A stretch of DNA of 64,000 nucleotides, taken from an uncultured Christensenella sp. GTDB lineage: Bacteria; Bacillota; Clostridia; Christensenellales; Pumilibacteraceae. Both the position numbers and the translations under genes were made by a program. Position 1 is the stretch's first letter, and each line of letters begins with the position of its first letter. The stretch is taken from the NCBI GenBank assembly GCA_910577945.1, contig CAJTNI010000004.1, positions 1-64,000 on the forward strand, read 5' to 3'. The notes beneath the pieces were generated by a model. It made no database searches, was not told the origin of the DNA, and saw nothing but the letters and a program-made list of their open reading frames with translations. Positions 7,309-16,955 of this stretch are shown one piece after another.

Positions 7309-8268
7309 CTATCCTTCTATCAAATTCAAATCGCCCTCGACGAGATCCCATATACGGTTATCGAACCCCAAGTCGTTAAATATTACGGCGCCGGTAAACA
7401 GCGCGGCGTTTGACGAATATACCGATATTTCTTCGTTGTTCTTGTCGCAGGTATAAACGCCGTGCGTAAGCACCGCCGCAGAATTGCTCGTTAGCGCCGA
7501 AGTCAGCGTGAACGCACACACCGCCGCAATGCTGCAGTTCGCATACTTTTCGGACAGTAAAATCTGCTCCTCATCGACGCAGCCGAGTCCGATATACGTA
7601 GGCACCGCAACCGAACTCAAAAGCGTTCCGTAATTGTACGCGCACACCGTGCCGAACGCAATCGTGTTATACACCTCGTCGACGATATTGCAATCGAACG
7701 CGCACGACACCACTACGTTGGCAATCGTACCGCAATTAACCGCGACGCACGGCGAGTACACGCCGTCGTTACCGCGCATTTTAAGCTTTTCAAACTCAAT
7801 CTTGCAATCGCGAATAACGCCGTAGTTTATATTGGCAAGCCCGGCGTAAACGTCGGAGGCGGCAGTCACGCTGCCGAACGCGAACCGCGTATTCTTAACG
7901 ACGCCGCCCTCGCCTATGCAACCGAACAGCGAATACCCATCGTTTGCGTCGGGTTCGTAGTCGAGATAAACGGTATAACCGTTCCCGTCGAACTCGCCGA
8001 CGAATGGGTCGTCACCTTTGCCGAAGCAAAACTCACTGTCGGCGATACGAATATCGCCTAACAGCACGAACTTATCGTTGCCGACCGAATCCTTCTTTTT
8101 GAGTATTTGTTCGGCGTTAGTAATTTCCAAAATTTCCGGTTTATCCTTCAAGTAATACGAGCTTTCGAACTCGCGCTTTATAAAGCCGAGCGCAAACGTT
8201 ATAACGCACAGCACGACGGTTATTATCGCACTGTTCCTGAATATTGCGCCTCTGTTTTGTTTTGCCAT
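7309..8268 (-). CDS. Membrane-anchored GLUG-motif surface protein
   Basis: 319 residues with an uncleaved N-terminal membrane anchor (residues ~11-30) and an extracellular part that looks like a short beta-helix. Segments such as FVGEFDGNGYTVYLDY and YSLFGCIGEGGVVKNTRF match the GLUG-type repeat seen in surface adhesins and IgA-protease-like proteins, followed by several less regular GTI/GVI-rich turns. There are about eight cysteines, unusual for such a protein. Start ATG 8268 has GGAGG upstream and lies 15 bases after the GAP1-like gene. Probably a cell-surface component of the same system; no enzymatic motif is visible. Confidence 0.75.
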   Translation of the reverse strand: MAKQNRGAIFRNSAIITVVLCVITFALGFIKREFESSYYLKDKPEILEITNAEQILKKKDSVGNDKFVLLGDIRIADSEFCFGKGDDPFVGEFDGNGYTVYLDYEPDANDGYSLFGCIGEGGVVKNTRFAFGSVTAASDVYAGLANINYGVIRDCKIEFEKLKMRGNDGVYSPCVAVNCGTIANVVVSCAFDCNIVDEVYNTIAFGTVCAYNYGTLLSSVAVPTYIGLGCVDEEQILLSEKYANCSIAAVCAFTLTSALTSNSAAVLTHGVYTCDKNNEEISVYSSNAALFTGAVIFNDLGFDNRIWDLVEGDLNLIEG

Positions 8269-8283
8269 GTTTGCCTCCGAAAT

Positions 8284-10731
8284 CTAAAAGAACAAGCCCA
8301 CCCTTACGAAGTAGAACAAGATATACGACAGCACGTATACGACGACGGGCAACAGCCCGAACAGCGCCGTCATCTTTACCGCAGCCATAGTCCTATCGCC
8401 CTTTTTGCTTAGCTTGTACGATGCTATGCAAACTGCAAACGTGTAAACAGGCACAAGCGCGTACCACGGTTCGAAGTACAACAGTAGCCTATCCACGAAT
8501 CCGCCCACGCTCGCCGATATTACGACGGGCGGCAAGAAAAGACACAATAGCGATGCCAAGCCGAACAGCGCTGCAAAAAGCAATACCAGCTTGGCTTTTT
8601 TACGCGCAGGCTTAGCCGCCGCCTTGGTATTGGCGGGCGCGCCGAACGTTTTTACCGTTTCGTCAACGACCGTCTTTCTCGCGCGCAGGTCGTCGCCGTA
8701 AAACGCTTCGTACGCCGAACGCCCCGGCAGTATTCTTTTTTGCTCGGCGGCGGAAATAGTGCAGAAATAACCGTACGTAAAGTCTGTTCTGTATTTGACG
8801 AATTCGGCGCTTATTTTCTTTTCGCCGGTGAGCTGCCCGAGATAACTATTTACCGCCACCGACAGGTTGCGCTTGTTGGTGGGCAGTCGGTAAAAGAACG
8901 ACGAATATTCTTCTATCATCTCGTCCTGCCCACTCTTGACGTTTTCCTTTACGTAATCGAGATCAAGAAGCTTTGCGCGCAGGTCGTCGAGCAGCCGCGA
9001 AAAGCCGTAGCCGCTCCCGCTCATTTCGACCTCCAACTCCAACGCGTCCTGCATAGACAGCCCGTTGACGCGCTCGTTCAGCCAGTTCTCGCCCGAGTGA
9101 ACGTTATATATAAATGTCGAATCCAAATCCGAGTTCAAACTCAGCTTGGGGAAAGTCCTGCTAAGCTCTACCAAAATCTCTCCCACCGCATTTACGAACG
9201 CAAGCTCTTCACGCGCCGACAACCGCTTGTTTTGGAGCATTTGCTTAAGTCCTCTGAACCTAAGCTCACAGCACTCGTCAATCGACCGCGCCGAATACGC
9301 CGACGCCATAAGAGTAGCTATCAAACACTTGCCTAATAGGCTATCGTAATATGACGAAACGATATCGAAAAACGCGTTGACGGCATCCCTGCCCGCCCTG
9401 CGCATAACGGTCACGTCCGAAATATCTATAGCGCGCCGCACAAGCTCCGCGCAGCCCGATAGGTCGCCGCTATGTCCGAGGCTTTTCCCGATAATCTCGC
9501 CGATAAGAGCGAACGCCGCCTTAATCGACTCGATATTGCCTACGCCGCACTTTGCAATCAGCTCGTCCAGCTTTATGCAGTCGGAATCTTCCGCCAGCAT
9601 TTCCACCAGCATGCCGCGCTCCGCACTGCCGAGCGTGAGTAAATTATCTATAAGATAATCGCAAAATTTATCGCGCACCGCATAGCGTATCGTTTCGCTG
9701 TAGCTCATGGCGCGCCTTGCCGCGGCGATATCCTCCGCCGCCACGCCATTGGTTGCGGCGCGATCAAAAACGGCGTTCGCCGCGTCAATAAACGCGACGT
9801 CCTGTTCGGCGTCGACGTATTTCATATTCAAAATCTTGCACGCCAAATCAAAATCGTCGGGGTGAATTTCGAACGAATACAAAATCGACAATCTTTCCAA
9901 CAGTTCGAGATCCACGCCGCCGTCGCGCCCGAACGCGCGTTTCATTCTATTGCCAAACGCGCCCACCGCCGCCGAGCTGCCCAAATCCAGCTCGTCTACC
10001 ACCTCGCCGAACGCGCTGCGCTTTCCGTCGTAATTGTCGCGCATTTCGCGCGTATCGAAAACGTACCCGCTCGACTCGCAGGCGTCGTAGTCCAAGCCGA
10101 CCGTATCGGGCAGCACTATTTTGACGCCGACCGTGACCGCATCGCCGTTATCATTAGTTACCGTGATTTTACGGGACGGCAAGCGAGTGCAACCGACAGA
10201 AAAGCCTACGCCGTTCATATAAATCGAGGGGAATATCAAGCCAAGCGCTTTTATATAGTTCTCGGCGTTCTCGCGACTTTCGGCAATTATAATAACGCGC
10301 TCGTCCGGCTTGCCGTACAGCAAAGCGTCGACCAGCTTGCCGAATATATGCTTGAGATTTCGCGTTATGGAAAAGTCTTCGACCAACCTGCCTATTTCGG
10401 GCAGCCTACCGCTCGGCAATACGTCCGACGCAGCGTCCTTGGAGGACGGTTGCCTATCCATTTTGCCTATGTATTTGGCGGGCGCGACGTTCAGCTCGTT
10501 CGCGCCAAACAGCAGCCCTTGCACGAACTGGTTGGAGCCTTCCGAGTTTTCGACCGACTGAATCATAACACGCTCGCCGTCGAGCGTGGCGTACGTGAAC
10601 CCGCTTTCGCCCACCACGCCGCGCATTTTCTCGAAAACGCTTTCGTAATAATCGTAGCTGCGATTTGAACGGTCTACGCTGAACCGCTTTTTATATTCGT
10701 TGCCCTCGTGACGGTATTGATAATGTATCAT
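8284..10731 (-). CDS. GAP1-like GTPase-associated protein with C-terminal membrane segments
   Basis: 815 residues, mostly alpha-helical. The N-terminal ~190 residues (strands around YATLDGERVMIQSVE and FVQGLLFG, then a helical part ending YMNGVGFSVGCTRLP) resemble, from memory, the N-terminal domain of GAP1 proteins that accompany TRAFAC-type GTPases in predicted conflict or signalling operons. The centre is helical without motifs. The end has a basic linker (KPARKKAKL, ~690-698) and about three membrane segments (~698-720, 735-760, 772-812), tethering it to the inner membrane. It directly follows the GTPase gene (11-base gap), supporting a functional pair. The family assignment is an inference that a profile search must confirm; otherwise it is an unknown membrane protein. 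Confidence 0.6.
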   Translation of the reverse strand: MIHYQYRHEGNEYKKRFSVDRSNRSYDYYESVFEKMRGVVGESGFTYATLDGERVMIQSVENSEGSNQFVQGLLFGANELNVAPAKYIGKMDRQPSSKDAASDVLPSGRLPEIGRLVEDFSITRNLKHIFGKLVDALLYGKPDERVIIIAESRENAENYIKALGLIFPSIYMNGVGFSVGCTRLPSRKITVTNDNGDAVTVGVKIVLPDTVGLDYDACESSGYVFDTREMRDNYDGKRSAFGEVVDELDLGSSAAVGAFGNRMKRAFGRDGGVDLELLERLSILYSFEIHPDDFDLACKILNMKYVDAEQDVAFIDAANAVFDRAATNGVAAEDIAAARRAMSYSETIRYAVRDKFCDYLIDNLLTLGSAERGMLVEMLAEDSDCIKLDELIAKCGVGNIESIKAAFALIGEIIGKSLGHSGDLSGCAELVRRAIDISDVTVMRRAGRDAVNAFFDIVSSYYDSLLGKCLIATLMASAYSARSIDECCELRFRGLKQMLQNKRLSAREELAFVNAVGEILVELSRTFPKLSLNSDLDSTFIYNVHSGENWLNERVNGLSMQDALELEVEMSGSGYGFSRLLDDLRAKLLDLDYVKENVKSGQDEMIEEYSSFFYRLPTNKRNLSVAVNSYLGQLTGEKKISAEFVKYRTDFTYGYFCTISAAEQKRILPGRSAYEAFYGDDLRARKTVVDETVKTFGAPANTKAAAKPARKKAKLVLLFAALFGLASLLCLFLPPVVISASVGGFVDRLLLYFEPWYALVPVYTFAVCIASYKLSKKGDRTMAAVKMTALFGLLPVVVYVLSYILFYFVRVGLFF

Positions 10732-10742
10732 CGCGGTTCTCC

Positions 10743-12689
10743 TTATATAATAACGCCGAATTGCTTAAGCATCCACAAGAACGGCATTTCCAACCGCTTG
10801 GACGAACACACGAACTTGATAGTACCCGGCTGGTTTATATCCTCGTTCTCGTTGTGAATACTATCCCTGAAATTAAACGACGACACGCAGAAATACTTGA
10901 TATTGTTAAACTTAATATTCGGCAACAATTCTTTGCTCATAAGATACGACTTAATCTCCTCGCTGGCTACATCTATCTCGTTCTCGACATCGCTGCCCTC
11001 GTAATTGCCGTACGCGCCGTTAAAGTAGTCCGACCTCAGGCAGTGACAGTTGGAATCGAACTCGTTCTCGATAATATCCATTTTGGTAAGTATTACCGCG
11101 ACTGGGCAGTTGGGGTTTAAGTTCGCTTTGTTTAACATTTCCGAAACCTTTTGGTTCCCGCCGACGTCCTTTTTGCCGTTGACTATGCAAAACACGCCTA
11201 TGCACTCGCCGTTTGCGACGTTTTCGACTATTCTACTGTACTTGGCGTCCTCGCCCGAAATATCGTAAAACGAAACGTAGCTCCCACCGTTTACCTCGGC
11301 GATAAACGGATATTTATTATAGTCGCCTTCCGGCGTGGGCTTGGGATATTTCGACGGATAAAGGTTTATAGACCTATTGATATACTGCGTATGAGTATCC
11401 GTCCAATCGACGTCCTGCACGACGTACGCGCCATTCTTATCGTTGTCCCTTTTAAGTAGCGGAATAGACGCGGGCTTGACCGAAACGCCGAAGTTTTGCA
11501 GCCCGTTTGCCGTCATGACCATAGGCATACCCACCTTTTCCGCGCCCGACAAATCGAAAAATCTCGATATATAAGTGGTTTTGCCCGCGCGCGTAGAACC
11601 TACGAACGCTATTTTATATCTATCGTGATTGAGGTAATCGCTCGGCAGTAACCGCATCGTTTCCGGGTCGAACTGCTTGGGGTTATCGGGATTCAGGTCG
11701 CCCGCGCAGTACAGCGCGTGCTTGGCGGGGGAGTTCTTTTTGGTGCGTATTTCCGGACCGACGAGCTTGTCGCTACCGCAGCCCGCCGCGCCGCCGCTCT
11801 TGTACCCTTTTTGGTTTGCTATCTTTGCGGAAATCTTGCGATGACAATACGGACACGCGTCGTTGACGGTGGACAAGCTTCTGGCGGGACGCGTGCGACT
11901 GATTGCGCTGTTGCCGAGGCAATCGAGCAAGTAGTATTTTTCAAGCTCCGAAACGGCGAACGTCACGTGGAAGTAATTTTTTCTCGCCGCCGCGTCGCCG
12001 CTAAGCTCGACCGTTTTGGCGTATTCGCCGCCGCGCGAAAAATCAAGCTCGAAATCATCCACGATATTGACGCCGCTATCGTCCTTTAAGCACGGCAGTC
12101 TGTCCTTGGCGTACAGCAGCCTGACATTTATATTTTGCGGTCTGTCCGGGCAAACGAACTTGAGCGAAACTCTGTTTCCGGTAGCGTCTATATAGTATCC
12201 GATTTTTTTGCGCTGCGCGAAATTGACAGCGAAGAAGAAGGTCGCGACCGATTTGCCGCCCTTGAGCATTTCTATGATTCCGACGCCCGAATGATCGACA
12301 GTCGTTTTATCTTCTATCAGTATGCGGCAGCCGTTGCCCTGCTCCCAAAAATCTTCGAACGTGACGAGCGGACGGTCCTTGATTTCCGACTCGCGGTACT
12401 CGTCGCTTGACGGGTCGGTGAGCGGCGCACAGTTAAGCCCGCTGATATCGTACACGTATCTCACGCTGTCGTATTCCAACGAGGAAAGTGCCCGTTCCTG
12501 CTCGGCTGCGGGTTTTCCGCTAATCTCACGAAAAACGCTTTGCTTGCTCACCCATTCTTTTGGTACGGCAAACAAATGATACGGGAGTGCCGAATTGCGG
12601 TAGTCACGCTCGAAATAAAGCTTGGGCGTGCGAACGGTATCGGCGCCGCTGACCTTTTTTATCTTGTAGTCGAAAAAATACTCCGACAT
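10743..12689 (-). CDS. Zinc-finger GTPase of the double-GTPase (TRAFAC-like) type
   Basis: 648 residues. The N-terminal ~270 residues are beta-rich and unrecognised. A zinc-ribbon-like cluster follows: CPYCHRK (~279), then single Cys at ~300 (AAGCGSD) and ~327 (LYCAGD). The GTPase domain fills the C-terminal half: P-loop FVGSTRAGKTT (~360-370), switch II/Walker B equivalent YDISGED (~473-479), and guanine-specificity motif LTKMD (~532-536). The G motifs make GTP hydrolysis likely. The zinc cluster plus GTPase layout is like the double-GTPase families found next to GAP1 proteins. It lies between a radical SAM gene and the GAP1-like gene in the operon and is its likely central switch. No membrane segment. 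Confidence 0.8.
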   Translation of the reverse strand: MSEYFFDYKIKKVSGADTVRTPKLYFERDYRNSALPYHLFAVPKEWVSKQSVFREISGKPAAEQERALSSLEYDSVRYVYDISGLNCAPLTDPSSDEYRESEIKDRPLVTFEDFWEQGNGCRILIEDKTTVDHSGVGIIEMLKGGKSVATFFFAVNFAQRKKIGYYIDATGNRVSLKFVCPDRPQNINVRLLYAKDRLPCLKDDSGVNIVDDFELDFSRGGEYAKTVELSGDAAARKNYFHVTFAVSELEKYYLLDCLGNSAISRTRPARSLSTVNDACPYCHRKISAKIANQKGYKSGGAAGCGSDKLVGPEIRTKKNSPAKHALYCAGDLNPDNPKQFDPETMRLLPSDYLNHDRYKIAFVGSTRAGKTTYISRFFDLSGAEKVGMPMVMTANGLQNFGVSVKPASIPLLKRDNDKNGAYVVQDVDWTDTHTQYINRSINLYPSKYPKPTPEGDYNKYPFIAEVNGGSYVSFYDISGEDAKYSRIVENVANGECIGVFCIVNGKKDVGGNQKVSEMLNKANLNPNCPVAVILTKMDIIENEFDSNCHCLRSDYFNGAYGNYEGSDVENEIDVASEEIKSYLMSKELLPNIKFNNIKYFCVSSFNFRDSIHNENEDINQPGTIKFVCSSKRLEMPFLWMLKQFGVII

Positions 12690-12706
12690 TTTATTACCTC
12701 TTTTTG

Positions 12707-13291
12707 CTATATTGCTTTTTTAAAATTTTTAACAAACTCTTTATCCGGAATGCCGACGGCAAGCTCTATGTTGCCCAACCCGAATATTTGCATGCTTCGT
12801 TTATCGTCGGCGTAGTCGGCGTACGGCCGCTTGAACTTATCGCTCAAAAATATCACCCGCTGATTGTCGCTGCCCATTAGGTTGCCAATGTCGGTATTTT
12901 TCTCCTCAACGTACGGACCGTCTATAAGCACGGCAATCGCGCTCAGCACGTAATCGGTGTACTCGTCGCCGCGCGCGCGCAACTCTTCTATCGTGTAGCC
13001 GGTATACACCAATATATCCTCGACACCGCGCTTCTTCAAAAACCTCACGAGCCTTGCAAGCTCCTCGGTCTGCATGAACGGCTCGCCGCCCGATATCGTC
13101 ACGCCGTCTATACTCGCGTAGTCAAACCGCGAAAAATACTCGTCGATATCGCGCTCGTTGCGTGGCTCGGGTCTTTGCAACAGCGGCGATACACACCCCT
13201 TGCAGCGACGCGGACAACCGTTGACCCAAACCGCCATGCGGCTGCCGGGACCGAGCGTCGTCACGCCGCACACAGTCCGTTCGATCTGCAT
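12707..13291 (-). CDS. NrdG/activase-like radical SAM protein
   Basis: 194 residues. Radical SAM cluster motif C26-x3-C30-x2-C33 (GCPRRCKGC), the SAM-binding SGGEP (~66-70) and YTGYTIEEL follow the plan of anaerobic ribonucleotide reductase activase and other glycyl-radical activases (4Fe-4S single-cluster domain). No glycyl-radical enzyme or nrdD is nearby, and the gene is embedded between the coiled-coil and GTPase genes (3- and 17-base gaps). It is therefore unlikely to serve NrdD; it may modify another protein or metabolite of this operon. Fold assignment is firm, role is open. Confidence 0.85.
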   Translation of the reverse strand: MQIERTVCGVTTLGPGSRMAVWVNGCPRRCKGCVSPLLQRPEPRNERDIDEYFSRFDYASIDGVTISGGEPFMQTEELARLVRFLKKRGVEDILVYTGYTIEELRARGDEYTDYVLSAIAVLIDGPYVEEKNTDIGNLMGSDNQRVIFLSDKFKRPYADYADDKRSMQIFGLGNIELAVGIPDKEFVKNFKKAI

Positions 13292-13294
13292 AAG

Positions 13295-15169
13295 CTACAA
13301 CCTCTTAGCCATGAGCCGAGCCTCGCAACTCTTGCTCTCGCTTTCCACCTCGTCGTGCGCGACCGCGACGACCGTCGCGCCGGTAACGTACGACGACTTG
13401 ACGGCACGCCGCTTGGGCGCCGACTTTGCTACTATCGCGTCGTACTTTTCCTCACCCTCTTTCGATAATTCAAAGTATCCGTGCGTCAATATCGCATCGC
13501 GACAGCCCGGTTTTTTGGTGTCGGTGTGTTCGGTCGTCTTAATCCGTCCACCACCATTTTTCGAATACTCGACGAGAAACTTTTTCACCTCGCCGCTCTC
13601 ATCCATTTCATGCGCGACTTCCATAACGACGTCAACGTCGGTAGAACGCCCATCCGGTCGTTTTACACCGAGTAGCCTGCGCCGAATATTGCAATCTGAC
13701 GCTATTATTTGCCAAACCACGCCGTCGCACCCCGGTTTTGCATAAATCGCTTCGAACGCAAGCCCGTTCTCCGACCTGTTGCAGTACACGCCCTCGTATC
13801 CCATTTCTTCCATAGTTTGACACGCCATCATGAACGTGGTTGCGGTCACCGACTCCGCCACCTTTTTGTCGGCGTTGATAAGCGCCGCATTCAGCCGTTT
13901 AAGCTGTGCCTGCGGGTGCTGTACGTCGAACTTAGTTTCTTCGGGCGCGCCCACGCCTAACTCGTTAAGCTCGGTCATTCGCGCCGTGTACTCGGCAAAG
14001 CTATCCTCGAGCAGCCGATCGTCGCGCTTGTAAACGGCGCACTCGTCGAGCATTTCCCTTAGCATGTTGAGCATACGCTCGTCGTTCGCCGAGCCGAGCA
14101 TGACCTCGGTGACCGTCTTGAAAACGGATTGCAACTTCTCGCTGCTACACGTAGTGTACTCGGCGGAAGCAAGCTTGCCGTACTCCTCGTACACCATTGC
14201 GGCAAGCTCGGCGATATCGCCCTCCACGCCTTTGCGCTTGTACGTGCTTTCAAACGTCAGCTCTCTCAGCGCAGTACACGCCGAAAGCGCCCCCGCAAGC
14301 TCGGCAATCACTTTGACGTTCTCGGCGGTCTTTTGCTTGTACGCAATGTCGCTTATCTCAGTCAAGCGGTCTTGTACACGCTTGACTATTTTGTCCACGT
14401 CGCCGAGCGAAGATATTTCCGTTTGCCGTATATCGCTAAGTGTGTCGGACACTATAGAATCTATCAGCCCGTTCGAGCGCAGCGACTCCAACTTTTTTTC
14501 AAGCGCCTTGACCTCGGTGAGAGCGGCGCTCAGCTTTTTAAGCTCCGCGCCGAAGCTCTCGATTTCGGCGACGTTGAACTTGCCGCCCACCATATTGACT
14601 TTAATTTGCGACAGCCGCGAATTCAAGCCGTAAAACTCGGAGGGGGACCCGCTGTCACGAATAGCCGAACTCACCGCGTCTATCCGTGCGAGCTTTTCGC
14701 GGTAATCACGTTCGACGGACGCAAGACAGCCGAGCGCCTCTGTCTTAAGCGCTTCCGCTTTGGACGCATACCGCCCCACCCTAAATCCGGCGAGCGCACT
14801 AAGCGCGGCGTTAAAATCAGCTTGCGCCACGACGTCGTTACCCAATTTTTTGGAAACACCGTACGCCGAAGCTAACTGCTGCCGCGCTGCCGCGACGCCG
14901 CTACGTAGCGAACTCAGCGCGTTTTGGCGTTCACGTTCCAGCCGCTCTCTTTCGCGGCGTTCGCGCTCTTGACGCTCCAAATCGTACTCGTGCATAGCGT
15001 TGCGGATAATGCTGCGCTCGCTGTCGCTCAAGTACCCGTACCTATCGGCAATATCAAACACGACGGTGCCGTTAACACTGCCGACTATACGCCCGTTATA
15101 TGTGGAAACGCTAACGTTGGGATTGTATCGTCTTGCTTCTCCAACAACGTATTTATCAATAGAACTCAT
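13295..15169 (-). CDS. Coiled-coil protein of the GTPase operon
   Basis: 624 residues, not recognised by family. An N-terminal ~65-residue strand/helix module (YVVGEARRYNPN...SDSERSIIRNAM) is followed by a highly charged helix rich in RERRERERLERER (~70-90) and long heptad-like segments to ~330, typical of coiled coils. The C-terminal ~180 residues (from TATTFMMACQTMEEMGYEG) form a separate globular domain with a glycine- and aspartate-rich core. No signal peptide or membrane segment. Probably a structural or adaptor part of the complex; spacing to its neighbours is 22 and 3 bases. Confidence 0.65.
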   Translation of the reverse strand: MSSIDKYVVGEARRYNPNVSVSTYNGRIVGSVNGTVVFDIADRYGYLSDSERSIIRNAMHEYDLERQERERRERERLERERQNALSSLRSGVAAARQQLASAYGVSKKLGNDVVAQADFNAALSALAGFRVGRYASKAEALKTEALGCLASVERDYREKLARIDAVSSAIRDSGSPSEFYGLNSRLSQIKVNMVGGKFNVAEIESFGAELKKLSAALTEVKALEKKLESLRSNGLIDSIVSDTLSDIRQTEISSLGDVDKIVKRVQDRLTEISDIAYKQKTAENVKVIAELAGALSACTALRELTFESTYKRKGVEGDIAELAAMVYEEYGKLASAEYTTCSSEKLQSVFKTVTEVMLGSANDERMLNMLREMLDECAVYKRDDRLLEDSFAEYTARMTELNELGVGAPEETKFDVQHPQAQLKRLNAALINADKKVAESVTATTFMMACQTMEEMGYEGVYCNRSENGLAFEAIYAKPGCDGVVWQIIASDCNIRRRLLGVKRPDGRSTDVDVVMEVAHEMDESGEVKKFLVEYSKNGGGRIKTTEHTDTKKPGCRDAILTHGYFELSKEGEEKYDAIVAKSAPKRRAVKSSYVTGATVVAVAHDEVESESKSCEARLMAKRL

Positions 15170-15191
15170 ATAACTCTCTCCGACTCCCTAA

Positions 15192-16955
15192 CTACCTGCT
15201 AAATGTATCGTAAAGGCTTTGGCACTGCTCCATCATTTTATTAAGGTCATCCGCCCGATACCCGTTAAGACTGACGGCAAAAAACGCTTTGACTATTTCG
15301 TCGCTACCCAGCCGTCCGCATATCGTGGGTAGCGCGTCGTCCAAAATCCCGTCCACGTATTCCGCAGCCGTCACCGACTTGTTGTCTATACGCAGCACCG
15401 GATTGGACACATGCCTGAGATACTCCTCGGCGTTCGGGTTTTCGATTAACTCCAACAGAACGCTTATTTTGGAATTTTCGCAACCGTTCACGAACGGCTT
15501 AAGCACGCCGCGGTCGCACAGGCTTTTTAAAAGAAACGCCTGCCCCGCGTATTCGCGGTTCTCGTAGTCGTCCGCCTTGACGAAATACCCCTGACAAAAA
15601 TTCCGCACGACGCGTTCGACCTCGCCGTAAAAATTCGCCGTCGTCAGCCGCAGTCCGTTTATATTAATCTCGGCGGGCGCAAACGCGCTGACATATTCTC
15701 TTAATAGCGCGCAATAGTAATCGTATTCCGACGCGTGCCACGACGACGCCTTAAGTCCCAGCGCGGCAAACGTGAAATTCTTTTCGCGTTGTCCGCCATC
15801 GACCGGCGGCTCGAACTTTTCCCGCACGTCCGCACGCCTGAGTACGCACGCGCGCGTCACTCTAAACCTTTGTAGGAAAGCGCACATGTTTTTCATGTTG
15901 GATAGATCGGTCGGCGTGTACATGTTGGTTATAAACTCGCTCACCGTGCCGAACCTGAGCGGCACGTAGCCGTTCTGCTCGTCTATCCAAACTATCTCGT
16001 TATTATCCCGAGCAAGCGTGACGGTTAAATCCTCGAAAAGCTTTTCCTCGTCCGAGCAGTGCAGGTAATGCACTATCTCAGCTTGACGCTTGGCGTAGAA
16101 CTCCCTGAACCGCGCGCCGCCCTGTCCTTTGCCGCAAAAATGCTCCATGAAGTTGTGCCTATCGGTAAACCACGGACTAATCGGATTCATCGAGAACGGC
16201 TCGTCGCACCAATAAAACCCGCGCGGTGGCGTGCGCTTGAACACGACGTCGTAAAACAAATAGAAAAACTTTTGCGAAAGCGAATAGTTCTCGTCGGATA
16301 GTATTTTATCCACGTCTCGCTTGTTTACGTTGTCGACTGTCTTGACGAGCAGCCAAATAAAGCTATCGGTTAGCTCAAATTTATTCTTGAAAACCAGTCC
16401 GGTGTCCCAATACCTGAAAATCTCGGCGAGCGCGTCCTTTAGCGGGTGCGTTTTTACGCCGCGCACCGTCCCGCCGTCCTCAGTATATATCTTCATCGGC
16501 ACGCCGCGAATGACAAACCTGTCTATGCTTTGGTCAACCTCGAACCTTTCCGGCTCGGCATCGCGCGACCGCAGCATGTCCTCTCGGCTCGGCACGTCGA
16601 AAATATCGTACTCGCCGCCGCCCGAAAAATCGTACTCGATATCCGTACTCGCGGTCTGCGCCGTGGTTGCGGCGGCAGCGGGTTGCGGCTCACGCGTCGG
16701 TGCTTCCGCAACGCCATGCGTCGTTCCCCAAATCGCGCTCGACTCGCTTTCGCCGTACTCGGCAACGTGCATAAGCGCGGCCTTCGCGTCGTCCACTATT
16801 CGCACCGACGCGACGGAAAACTTATCTACAGAAGTGCATATCGTCGCCTTGCAATCGCACGCCAAAGGACATGGAAGAGCGTCGTTCTTCTCGCACTTGA
16901 CGTTCGGCGGCAGCTTAATACTCCGCCCTTTGTTGCACCTGACGATATATATCAT
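15192..16955 (-). CDS. Unknown 587-aa protein of the GTPase operon
   Basis: Not recognised. The first ~60 residues hold six cysteines (KCEKNDALPCPLACDCKATI) and may bind metal. A Pro/Ala/Thr-rich linker follows (~85-105), then an acidic stretch and a long, mostly helical domain (~125-587) rich in aromatic residues. No NTPase, nuclease or membrane motif. Its start overlaps the stop of the preceding gene by four bases (ATGA), so both are translated together. Possibly a scaffold or effector; nothing in the sequence decides this. Confidence 0.65.
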   Translation of the reverse strand: MIYIVRCNKGRSIKLPPNVKCEKNDALPCPLACDCKATICTSVDKFSVASVRIVDDAKAALMHVAEYGESESSAIWGTTHGVAEAPTREPQPAAAATTAQTASTDIEYDFSGGGEYDIFDVPSREDMLRSRDAEPERFEVDQSIDRFVIRGVPMKIYTEDGGTVRGVKTHPLKDALAEIFRYWDTGLVFKNKFELTDSFIWLLVKTVDNVNKRDVDKILSDENYSLSQKFFYLFYDVVFKRTPPRGFYWCDEPFSMNPISPWFTDRHNFMEHFCGKGQGGARFREFYAKRQAEIVHYLHCSDEEKLFEDLTVTLARDNNEIVWIDEQNGYVPLRFGTVSEFITNMYTPTDLSNMKNMCAFLQRFRVTRACVLRRADVREKFEPPVDGGQREKNFTFAALGLKASSWHASEYDYYCALLREYVSAFAPAEININGLRLTTANFYGEVERVVRNFCQGYFVKADDYENREYAGQAFLLKSLCDRGVLKPFVNGCENSKISVLLELIENPNAEEYLRHVSNPVLRIDNKSVTAAEYVDGILDDALPTICGRLGSDEIVKAFFAVSLNGYRADDLNKMMEQCQSLYDTFSR

